Under the pieces are notes generated by a model. The model ran no database searches, had not been told where the DNA came from, and saw only the letters and a program-made list of their open reading frames with translations. The translations under genes and the position numbers were made by a program. Positions 1 to 5,632 of a stretch of 5,749 nucleotides of DNA are shown piece by piece. Each line of letters starts with the position of its first letter. Within the stretch, counting starts at the first letter, position 1. Origin of the DNA: Corallincola sp. (GTDB taxonomy: Bacteria > Pseudomonadota > Gammaproteobacteria > Enterobacterales > Neiellaceae); NCBI GenBank assembly GCA_017998495.1, contig JAGOCY010000109.1:1-5749 (forward strand). The letters are read 5' to 3'.

Positions 1-1931
1 AGCTGATACAGATTCGTGACGACGAGCGCGACTGGGAAGGGGCAGCAGAACGGGTGTTGCACAACTTCGGCCTGTCGCTGCTGGTGCCTGACGCCCATTA
101 CAAGGCAGTGGCCGAATGGGTAGACAGCCATGAGCTACGCGGACGCCTGGTCTACTTTCATGTGCGCCCGACCAGAAGCGGGGAACTGCCCGAACGCCAC
201 CCCGAGTCACTGGTGCGCAAGCTGGCGCTCAAGCCCGACTCCCTCTACTACGACTGGCTGGAGCGCCAGCTGATCCAGCGGTTTGATATCGCCTGCTGCA
301 CCAGCCCGGAGCAGTTTAGGCGTGAACCACGGGCCATCACCCGCGCCGGCCAGATCAAGGATCCCAGCGGCCGCCACGAAAAAGACGATCGCCACCGCAT
401 CAGCGATCGTAGCCGCTATGTGCTGGGCTGGAGCAACGATGCCAAGATCGCAGCACTTAGCGCCAAGCAACGCCAGCTGGAAAGCCAGATCGCAGCGCTA
501 AGCACCACCATCGCCCAGCTGCAAAGTGGCCGCAACCAGCTGGACGGCCAGCGTCAGGCGTTGAGCGGGCTGGCCCAGTTCACCGATTTTGCTGAGATCG
601 ACTGGCGCGCCCTGGCCACCGAAATCGCCGTTCTGGAAGCCGAACGCCTGGCGTTGGAGCAGGCCTCAGACACCCTCAAGCAGCTCAATCAGCGGCTGAC
701 GGAATTGCAGCAGACGGTGAAGGACGCCGACGAGCGGCGACAAACCGCATTAGAGCAGCGCGCCAAACTGGAACAGCGGCAAAGCGACAGCCGGCAAATG
801 CAACAGCACTGCCGCGAACTGCTGGCCTGCCATTCGCTGGATGAGGGACTGCACCCGCTGCTGGAGCAGCTGCGCAGCGAGGCGCTGGGTGAACATCAGC
901 TGACCGTAGAGTCGTGTGACAACCGCGAACAGGATCTGCGTGGCTGGCTGCAGACGCGCATTGATGGAGAAGAGGCCAAACTGAAACGGCTCGTGAGCCG
1001 GATCATCACCGCCATGTCCGCTTTCAAAGAGGCCTTCAAGCTGGAAACAGCCGAGATCGACGCCAACCTCGACGCCGCCTTTGAATATGAAAAGCTGCTG
1101 GCGCAGCTGCAACGCGACGATCTGCCGCGCTTTGTGGCGCGCTTTAAAGAGCTGCTCAACGTCAACACCATCAACGAAATCGCCCACTTCAACGCCCAAC
1201 TGGCCCGCGAGCGGGAGGAGATCAAAGAGCGGATCGCCCACATCAACAAGTCGCTAACCGCCATCGATTATGCCGAAGGGCGCTATATCGTGCTGGAGTC
1301 ACAAGCCAGCCCCGATGCCGAGATCCGCCAGTTTCAGCAGGATCTGCGGGCCTGCACCGAGGGCGCGGTCACCGGCTCGGACGATGCCCAATACTCCGAA
1401 GCCAAATTCATTCAGGTTAAAACCATCATCGATCGCTTCCGTGGCCGCGAAGGGCTGTCGGAGCAGGACCGGCGCTGGACGGCCAAGGTCACGGATGTGC
1501 GCAACTGGTTCCTGTTTGCCGCCAGCGAGCGCTGGCGTGAGGACGACAGCGAACATGAACACTACTCCGACTCTGGCGGCAAATCGGGCGGGCAGAAAGA
1601 GAAGCTGGCCTACACCATTCTGGCCGCCAGCCTGGCTTACCAGTTCGGGCTGGAGTGGGGAGAAGTGCGCTCACGCTCGTTCCGCTTTGTGGTGATCGAC
1701 GAAGCCTTCGGCCGTGGCTCCGACGAATCGGCGCACTATGGCCTGACCCTGTTCCGCCAGCTCAACCTGCAACTGTTAATCGTCACCCCGTTGCAGAAGA
1801 TCCACATCATTGAGCCGTTCGTGGCCAGCGTAGGTTTTGTCCACAACGACGGTGGGCGCGCCTCGCGCCTGCACAATCTGTCGATTACTGACTATCAGGC
1901 GCAAAAGGCCGCCAACGCAGGTAACCCCTGA
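1..1931 (+). CDS. jetC: JetC, SMC-like ATPase of a Wadjet defence system (5' truncated by window edge)
   Basis: The reading frame is open from the first complete codon at position 3 to the TGA at 1929-1931, giving 642 residues (numbered here from position 3). The GTG at 54 is internal: the codons before it (I-R-D-D-E-R-D-W-E-G-A-A-E-R) read smoothly into the protein. Family JetC proteins are roughly 1100 residues, so the N-terminal Walker A half is missing only because the window starts here. Residues 1-145, with L-H-N-F-G-L-S-L-L-V-P, probably belong to the hinge-proximal region. Residues about 145-265 are a heptad-like coiled coil rich in L, Q, E and R, followed by more helical sequence. 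The ABC signature S-G-G-K-S-G-G-Q-K-E-K starts at residue 524. Walker B is F-R-F-V-V-I-D-E, with D566 and likely catalytic E567, followed by the G-R-G-S-D-E-S loop. In characterised Wadjet systems this ATPase drives DNA loop extrusion with JetA and JetB. Family assignment rests on the signature, Walker B and the jetD neighbour. Confidence 0.93.
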   Translation, partial: LIQIRDDERDWEGAAERVLHNFGLSLLVPDAHYKAVAEWVDSHELRGRLVYFHVRPTRSGELPERHPESLVRKLALKPDSLYYDWLERQLIQRFDIACCTSPEQFRREPRAITRAGQIKDPSGRHEKDDRHRISDRSRYVLGWSNDAKIAALSAKQRQLESQIAALSTTIAQLQSGRNQLDGQRQALSGLAQFTDFAEIDWRALATEIAVLEAERLALEQASDTLKQLNQRLTELQQTVKDADERRQTALEQRAKLEQRQSDSRQMQQHCRELLACHSLDEGLHPLLEQLRSEALGEHQLTVESCDNREQDLRGWLQTRIDGEEAKLKRLVSRIITAMSAFKEAFKLETAEIDANLDAAFEYEKLLAQLQRDDLPRFVARFKELLNVNTINEIAHFNAQLAREREEIKERIAHINKSLTAIDYAEGRYIVLESQASPDAEIRQFQQDLRACTEGAVTGSDDAQYSEAKFIQVKTIIDRFRGREGLSEQDRRWTAKVTDVRNWFLFAASERWREDDSEHEHYSDSGGKSGGQKEKLAYTILAASLAYQFGLEWGEVRSRSFRFVVIDEAFGRGSDESAHYGLTLFRQLNLQLLIVTPLQKIHIIEPFVASVGFVHNDGGRASRLHNLSITDYQAQKAANAGNP

Positions 1932-3112
1932 TGTGGACCAGCGCCAGCGAACTGAAGGAACAGCTAAAGCGCTGCTGGGACAAAGGCGAACTGCTGCGCC
2001 CCACCAATGCGGGCCAGTGGCCGCTACGGTTATCCCTTAAAACACCCCGATCAGCCGATGTGAGCGATCGTTTTGATGAGGTGCGGCGCTGGGCCACCAC
2101 CCTGGCCGCAACGCCCCACCTGCGGCTGCAGTGGCATGAGGTGCGTCACCGGGTGCAAGGGCTGCAGCAACTGCCTTGCGCAGCCTGGGTCGATAGCCTC
2201 GACGACGCCCTGAACTGGCTCGGCAAACGCAGTGACCATGAACGCTTTTGTGCCCTCAGGGAGGAAAGCGCAAGACACTGCCCGCCGCTGCTCGCCTGGC
2301 TGGACAAGCGGCCGTTACTGGCCTTAGAACTGGCCAACGACTGGCCCCAGCTGCTAGCAATTGTGGCTTGGCTAAAGCAACATCCAAGGCCCAACGTTTA
2401 TCTGCGGCAGATCGATCTGCCCGACATCCACAGTAAGTTCATTGAGCAGCGCCGCGCCCTGCTGGCGGAGCTGCTGGATCTGGCCCTGCCGCCCACCAGT
2501 ATCGATAGCAGTCACTGCGGCGTGGCCGGTTTTGCCGCCCGTTACGGCTTTTGCCAGGAACCGACGCTGATCCGCTTTCGCCCGCTCGATCCGGCGCTGT
2601 CGCCGCTCGCCGGCATTAGCAATGCAGACATCACCTTGGATGCAGAGAGTTTCAGCAGGCTGGCGATCCGGCCGCAACGGGTGATCATCACCGAGAACAA
2701 GACCAACTTTCTGGCCCTGCTCCCGCAAGCCGGCACCTTGGCCATCTTTGGCGCTGGCTACGGCTGGGAACAACTGGCCAGAGCAGAGTGGCTGAACCGC
2801 TGCCCCCTTTATTACTGGGGCGATATCGACACCCACGGTTTTGCCATTCTCAATCAGCTGCGGGGTTATTTCAGCCAGGTGCAATCGCTGCTGATGGATC
2901 ACACCACTTTTGAGCACCATCGCCCGTTATGGGGCCATGAAGACAAGCCCTGCAACCATGAGCTGCCACTGCTGACAGTGGCCGAATCGGCCCTTTATAA
3001 CGACTTGCGCGATCAGCGTTTCGGCACCAACCTGCGGCTGGAACAGGAGCGCATCTCTTTTACTTGGGTGGAAACTGCACTAAGTGCATTGATGAGCGCA
3101 GGCAGCCAATAA
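1931..3112 (+). CDS. jetD: JetD, Toprim-domain nuclease subunit of Wadjet (DUF3322 + DUF2220)
   Basis: This complete 393-residue protein has the usual JetD length. Its ATG overlaps the TGA of jetC by one base (TGATG), with only a weak CAGGT upstream, so translation is probably coupled to jetC. The N-terminal part (about 1-190) matches the DUF3322 type, including the H-P-R-P-N-V-Y-L-R-Q-I-D-L-P segment and a following I-H-S-K-F-I-E. The C-terminal part (about 195-385) is the DUF2220 Toprim-like domain. I see the conserved acidic E255 in I-T-E-N-K-T-N-F, a glycine-rich strand F-G-A-G-Y-G, and the D-x-D pair D298/D300 in W-G-D-I-D-T-H-G-F, all intact. The tail keeps the family's L-R-L-E-Q-E-R-I motif. 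In known systems JetD cleaves circular plasmid DNA after it has been extruded by JetABC. Nothing suggests that the gene is broken. It is the last gene of the operon here, since the next gene is convergent. Confidence 0.95.
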   Translation: MWTSASELKEQLKRCWDKGELLRPTNAGQWPLRLSLKTPRSADVSDRFDEVRRWATTLAATPHLRLQWHEVRHRVQGLQQLPCAAWVDSLDDALNWLGKRSDHERFCALREESARHCPPLLAWLDKRPLLALELANDWPQLLAIVAWLKQHPRPNVYLRQIDLPDIHSKFIEQRRALLAELLDLALPPTSIDSSHCGVAGFAARYGFCQEPTLIRFRPLDPALSPLAGISNADITLDAESFSRLAIRPQRVIITENKTNFLALLPQAGTLAIFGAGYGWEQLARAEWLNRCPLYYWGDIDTHGFAILNQLRGYFSQVQSLLMDHTTFEHHRPLWGHEDKPCNHELPLLTVAESALYNDLRDQRFGTNLRLEQERISFTWVETALSALMSAGSQ

Positions 3113-3138
3113 CTGGCACCATCATCAGTAATAAGCTG

Positions 3139-3183
3139 AAGTTGTGGCTGCCCAACTTGATCAAGGCCATGCTTAGCATGGCC
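3139..3183. terminator. Two small hairpins between convergent genes, possible bidirectional terminator
   Basis: The 103-bp gap between jetD and the convergent gene contains AAGTTG (3139-3144) pairing with CAACTT (3153-3158). It also holds a tighter hairpin, GGCCATGC-TTA-GCATGGCC, at 3165-3183 with a perfect 8-bp stem. The palindrome TTGATCAA (3157-3164) sits between them. No clear T run follows the stem on either strand (ATAAAAT on plus, TTGATC on minus), so efficient intrinsic termination is uncertain. The position between two converging 3' ends is the main argument for this role. Confidence 0.4.
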
Positions 3184-3215
3184 ATAAAATCAGCCGCACA
3201 TAAGCCACTACCATT

Positions 3216-3827
3216 TTATTGAGCAGTGTCCACCCCGTTGAACGCCACTGCAAAATTGGCATAGACGCACATGCTGACATAGTCGTCAACGGCGGAGTCA
3301 ATCAGATACTGAATCAGCGAGAAGTCATCATCATTGGGGATTTCAGCAAACAGGTTCAAATTGGCCAGGCGTGATTGCTCAACATAGAACGGCGAGACCG
3401 ACACAAATACATCACGCCGCAATTTTTTGGCGTTACCAGAAACAAAGTCGGCGAGATATGTCATCCACGGCGATTCTTCGCCATCATCGTCATCAGCAGC
3501 GGCGTCATCGAGGTTATACTCAGCCCCTTCTCCTGGTTTAATGCTTGTTATTTGACGCTGCTTTGCCAGCAAGGATTCGAGCTGCCCAGTTGTAGTCAAC
3601 CACTGGATGATTTCAATCGAGGAGACGCACGACAATATGCTCATGGTCACATCAAAGTGCTTATACGTCTTGCGCAACGCATCTTTGGTGTCTGCGATTT
3701 GTTTGGTAACCAGATAGCTCGTTACTGGCTCCAGCCGCTCCCTATAGCTCGTTGTTCCATAGTCCGCATAAAAGCGTTTCTTAAGCGCCCAGCTACCCGC
3801 AAGCATGGACAGAATTCTGTTTAGCAT
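3216..3827 (-). CDS. Uncharacterised 203-residue protein with an acidic stretch
   Basis: I do not recognise this protein and give it no function. The frame extends upstream to 3959, but the ATG at 3827 is preferred: GGAGGG lies four bases before it, and residues upstream of it look non-genic. The N-terminus (M-L-N-R-I-L-S-M-L-A-G-S-W-A-L-K-K-R-F) is mildly amphipathic, but it is not a convincing signal peptide, and no clear membrane segment follows. A helical-looking middle holds S-I-L-S-C-V-S-S-I-E-I-I-Q-W-L. It is followed by a highly acidic linker D-D-A-A-A-D-D-D-D-G-E-E, then a C-terminal part with a second acidic patch (N-D-D-D). The protein is therefore probably cytosolic and may be two-domained (inference). 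GC is lower than in jetCD: hand counts of three 60-base lines gave 40, 45 and 53 percent, against 62 percent in one jetC line, which hints at separate acquisition. It converges on jetD and so is not part of the Wadjet operon. A TGTAAT (complement of 3852-3857) could be its -10 box, with no good -35. Confidence 0.72.
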   Translation of the reverse strand: MLNRILSMLAGSWALKKRFYADYGTTSYRERLEPVTSYLVTKQIADTKDALRKTYKHFDVTMSILSCVSSIEIIQWLTTTGQLESLLAKQRQITSIKPGEGAEYNLDDAAADDDDGEESPWMTYLADFVSGNAKKLRRDVFVSVSPFYVEQSRLANLNLFAEIPNDDDFSLIQYLIDSAVDDYVSMCVYANFAVAFNGVDTAQ

Positions 3828-3831
3828 AAAA

Positions 3832-3837
3832 CCCTCC
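3832..3837 (-). promoter_or_regulatory. Ribosome binding site that fixes the start of the 203-residue gene
   Basis: On the minus strand GGAGGG is followed by TTTT and then the ATG at 3827. This near-perfect Shine-Dalgarno sequence decides for the 203-codon start over the longer open frame beginning at 3959. Confidence 0.75.
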
Positions 3838-3963
3838 GTGGCCCATTTTTGATTACAGTTATGGCTCATCCATGCGCGTCGTTGCGTACTCATCGCGCAA
3901 CCTGTGGGCGCTATTTCCGGGGCAGAGGATACCCCAGAGCGCGCAGTTGAACCAGCCACGCCA

Positions 3964-4114
3964 GGGTCAAAAACCGGCTCACTTTTCGCTGCAAATGGCC
4001 GTACTTTTGACCCGCCCCCAGGCCAAAATCGGGCCCACTTTGCGCCATTGCCACCGAGTCACCAGCACCGATGACCGTAAAGACTGCGTCTACTTTTTGA
4101 CCAAAATCGTGTCC
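3964..4114. repeat. Imperfect direct and inverted repeats resembling the end of an IS21-like element
   Basis: Two 25-bp copies at 3965-3989 and 4021-4045 match at 20 of 25 positions. Both have the form GG(T/C)CAAAA followed by CGGGC-like and CACTTT(T/G)CGC parts. A third partial copy, GACCAAAATCGTGTCC at 4099-4114, matches the second at 13 of 16. In addition GGGTCAAAA (3964-3972) is exactly inverted as TTTTGACCC (4005-4013), and a TACTTTTTGACC-like word recurs at 4091-4102. Ends of IS21-family elements characteristically carry several such GTCAAAA-type repeats. No istA or istB coding sequence is visible beside them, so this would be a solo end or a remnant. The family assignment is an inference from repeat style. 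Confidence 0.45.
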
Positions 4115-4166
4115 TGAGAGGGCTCTCGTCTGGCCCTGCCCCAACGTCAGGGCTGCCCTCGGTTGC

Positions 4167-4336
4167 TGGAACGGATCACCCCCTCAGCTGATTTCATGTG
4201 GGAACCCAAACGTTCCATATAAGCCTCCGTAGGAGTACCCATTCGTTCCAGTGGTGTGGAACTGATTGCTTCTCAGCGTCTCACCATCCCCACCCTAATA
4301 CCCCAGCTGCACCCCATGTCCCCCCTGCCAGTTCCA
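4167..4336. repeat. Cluster of TGGAAC/GTTCCA words in both orientations
   Basis: The hexamer TGGAAC occurs on plus at 4167-4172 and 4257-4262. Its complement GTTCCA occurs at 4212-4217, 4245-4250 and 4331-4336, and a near copy GGGAAC lies at 4200-4205. The copies at 4245-4250 and 4257-4262 form a perfect 6-bp stem around the loop GTGGTG. Two CGTTCCA copies (4211 and 4244) are 33 bp apart, about three helical turns. This could be a protein-binding cluster or the scar of nested insertions. No known factor is assigned. Confidence 0.4.
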
Positions 4337-4380
4337 TGACCTGATGCGCCTCAGGGGTGGCGACTTCCTGCGGTGCTGCC

Positions 4381-4549
4381 GGCGACCCACGCCGGCGGCC
4401 CACGCCGGCGACCCATGCCGGCGACTCACGCCGGCGACTCACGCCGGCGACTCACGCCGGCGACTCACGCCGGCGACTCACGCCGGCGACTCACGCCGGC
4501 GACTCACGCCGGCGACTCACGCCGGCGACTTACGCCGGCGACTCACGCC
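4381..4549. repeat. Minisatellite: thirteen tandem 13-bp GC-rich units, each a potential hairpin
   Basis: Thirteen head-to-tail units with consensus GGCGACTCACGCC run without interruption. Units 4 to 11 (4420-4523) and unit 13 (4537-4549) are identical to the consensus. Units 1 to 3 carry ACCCA, GCCCA and ACCCA-to-ATGCC type changes, and unit 12 has ACTTA. Each unit is self-complementary: GGCG and CGCC flank a five-base loop. Nearly all differences between units fall in the loop, and the one stem change (CGCC to TGCC in unit 3) still permits G-U pairing. Unit junctions make the palindrome CGCCGGCG every 13 bp. Because 13 is not a multiple of three, all plus frames stay open through the array with the same 13-residue period, so openness is no evidence for coding. 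The array ends 173 bp before the lipoprotein start codon. Confidence 0.97.
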
Positions 4550-4676
4550 GGCAGTTCTACAGGGCAGCCGGTCACGATGGTGGCGACCGAAGGCATGGTT
4601 ACAGCCGCAGTAATGACCAAAGCGCGCTATTACCGTCAAAAGCTTTTGTCCGCACGTCAGCGCCGCACCAGCTAAT

Positions 4677-4703
4677 AGGATGAATCCTGCGGATCGGCCG
4701 CAG
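4677..4703 (+). promoter_or_regulatory. Pair of abutting stem-loops just upstream of the lipoprotein ribosome binding site
   Basis: AGGAT-GA-ATCCT (4677-4688) is immediately followed, with a two-base overlap, by CTGCGG-ATCGG-CCGCAG (4687-4703), a perfect 6-bp stem with a five-base loop. They end four bases before the AAGGA Shine-Dalgarno sequence. In the transcript they could form alternative or stacked hairpins that affect translation or stability. No T run follows, so this is not an obvious terminator. A role is inferred only from position and pairing. Confidence 0.35.
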
Positions 4704-4707
4704 CAAC

Positions 4708-4712
4708 AAGGA
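4708..4712 (+). promoter_or_regulatory. Shine-Dalgarno sequence of the lipoprotein gene
   Basis: AAGGA ends ten bases before the ATG at 4723. The spacing is slightly long but acceptable. No equally good promoter is evident upstream: TTGTCC at 4646-4651 and TAATAG at 4673-4678 are too far apart (21 bp) to be a confident pair. Confidence 0.6.
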
Positions 4713-4722
4713 TTTTCACCAA

Positions 4723-5463
4723 ATGTTTAAATATACCGCTCTGACTACCATGACCCTTCTTGCATTAACTGCCTGCGGCGGTGGCGGCGGCAGTGGTCAA
4801 CAGGATTCCCGCAATGGTGGCAACGAGCCAGCCGCCACGCCACTGGTCGGCGCGTGGATCGCGCAGGGTACTTACCTGAGTGGCGAAAGCTCCACCACCG
4901 CCATTGCCATTATGCCCGATGGGCGGGTTTATGGTTATGAAGACACCGGCAATCTCATTATCGGCACCATCAGCCCCACAGCCACCACCATTGATCAAAA
5001 CTTTCGCGTGCACGACGCTTACGACGGCACTTACGCTCATAGTATTCGGCTGCAGATGTCGCAGCAGCTGGGCAGCCTTTATCAAGGCACAACCTGGTAT
5101 GGCAATGAGCAACTGGCGGATTTCAGCGCAGTGCCGTATGGCAACACACCCGCTGATAATGGCTTGCTCGCGGGTAATTGGCTGACCAGCAGTGAAACGG
5201 GCAGTTATGTCATTAGCAGCTCTGGGCAAGTGTCTGGTTATGACCAATACAGCGAATGCGAACTGGCTGGCCAGGTTAGCGCCATCGCGGGCACCGATCT
5301 TTATGAGATCAACGTGCGCCCGTCTGGTTGTTACCTGAGTGAGGATAACGGCAACTACCGCGGTGGTGGTTTCTTGTGGGCGAATGTCGAAAACTATCGC
5401 GCCTTTATCGGCGTAATCGCCAATGACCAACGCGCCTTTCCGATTGAGTTGATCAGGCAATAG
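4723..5463 (+). CDS. Putative lipoprotein with two similar halves
   Basis: This complete 246-residue protein starts at ATG 4723, with AAGGA (4708-4712) ten bases upstream. The N-terminus is a type II signal peptide: M-F-K-Y, a short hydrophobic stretch, then lipobox L-T-A-C with the lipidated Cys at 18. Gly at position 19 and a glycine-rich linker point to outer-membrane anchoring by Lol sorting (established rule, applied here). The mature part appears to be duplicated. L41-V-G-A-W45 resembles L149-A-G-N-W153, and P-D-G-R-V-Y-G-Y (65-72) resembles S-S-G-Q-V-S-G-Y (166-173). Each is followed by a hydrophobic strand with a conserved glycine (G81 and G183). The content is mostly beta-like. C179 and C203 in the second half could form a disulfide. 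I recognise no named family, and the function is unknown. It stands alone as a single-gene unit with its own terminator. Confidence 0.88.
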   Translation: MFKYTALTTMTLLALTACGGGGGSGQQDSRNGGNEPAATPLVGAWIAQGTYLSGESSTTAIAIMPDGRVYGYEDTGNLIIGTISPTATTIDQNFRVHDAYDGTYAHSIRLQMSQQLGSLYQGTTWYGNEQLADFSAVPYGNTPADNGLLAGNWLTSSETGSYVISSSGQVSGYDQYSECELAGQVSAIAGTDLYEINVRPSGCYLSEDNGNYRGGGFLWANVENYRAFIGVIANDQRAFPIELIRQ

Positions 5464-5475
5464 CATCACCAAGGC

Positions 5476-5507
5476 AAAGAGGGGCTTTCACGCGCCCCTT
5501 TTTATTT
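5476..5507 (+). terminator. Intrinsic terminator of the lipoprotein gene
   Basis: Thirteen bases after the stop codon, AGGGGC (5480-5485) pairs with GCCCCT (5494-5499) around an eight-base loop. The stem can be extended by A-T pairs below it. It runs directly into TTTTT and ATTT, which is a classical rho-independent terminator. Confidence 0.9.
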
Positions 5508-5594
5508 CACTCCATCCTTAACGGAATTGATGACTGACAACGCCCCAGTCGGCAAAAGCTTTCCTGATTACCCATGTTGTGCAGCCACGCCTAT

Positions 5595-5612
5595 GCTGTA
5601 TGTACATACAGC
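5595..5612. promoter_or_regulatory. 18-bp perfect palindrome matching a LexA (SOS) box
   Basis: GCTGTATGTACATACAGC is perfectly self-complementary. Its 16-bp core has the CTG-N10-CAG form of the gammaproteobacterial LexA operator and differs from the alternating CTGTATATATATACAG consensus at only two central positions. It ends 20 bases before the transposase ATG, where an operator overlapping the promoter would lie. TTGTGC (5577-5582) with TATGTA (5599-5604) is a weak promoter candidate at 16-bp spacing, with the -10 inside the palindrome. LexA binding is inferred from the motif alone. Confidence 0.65.
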
Positions 5613-5632
5613 CTCGGGCGGAGAGCACAGCC

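Larger units (their letters stand above)
3828..4380. other. Stretch without a convincing gene, with insertion-sequence-like and inverted repeats
   Basis: Short open frames occur on both strands here, for example 3872-4117 on plus and 3911-4144 on minus. None has a ribosome binding site, a recognisable motif or a natural amino acid composition. What the stretch does hold is a set of IS21-like repeats around 3964-4114, a TGGAAC/GTTCCA cluster at 4167-4336, and several small inverted repeats. Examples of the last are GCCCTG/CAGGGC at 4133-4153 and CCTGA/TCAGG at 4340-4355. It reads as decayed mobile DNA joined to the minisatellite that follows. Confidence 0.6.

Noticed and set aside
750..1264. 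Two minus-strand frames of 122 and 163 codons inside jetC
   Set aside because: They are shadows of the coiled-coil coding sequence, with no start signals or recognisable domains.
3375..3824. Plus-strand open frame of 149 codons opposite the 203-residue gene
   Set aside because: It is a non-ATG, antisense frame without a ribosome binding site. The minus-strand frame has a convincing start and a better protein composition.
3828..3959. N-terminal extension of the 203-residue protein to the start at 3959
   Set aside because: A strong GGAGGG precedes the ATG at 3827, and the extension has an unnatural composition with no ribosome binding site of its own.
3872..4117. Small plus-strand protein, possibly a remnant of an istB-type gene
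   Set aside because: No IstB motif or ribosome binding site is visible, and the frame runs through the DNA repeats, so it is more likely chance.
4381..4549. CRISPR array or iteron/origin 13-mers
   Set aside because: There are no unique spacers between units, so it is not CRISPR. The units are very GC-rich, unlike AT-rich unwinding 13-mers, and no DnaA box cluster or rep gene is nearby.
4344..4683. Three overlapping plus-strand open frames encoding a periodic T-P-A-T-H-A-G-D-S-R-R-R-L peptide
   Set aside because: They exist only because the 13-bp repeat has no stop in any plus frame. All three frames give the same peptide period, with no ribosome binding site and no unique flanking protein sequence.
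4765..5472. Minus-strand open frame of 235 codons opposite the lipoprotein
   Set aside because: The plus frame has a clear signal peptide, lipobox, ribosome binding site and terminator. The antisense frame has none of these and its low-complexity content mirrors the plus codons.
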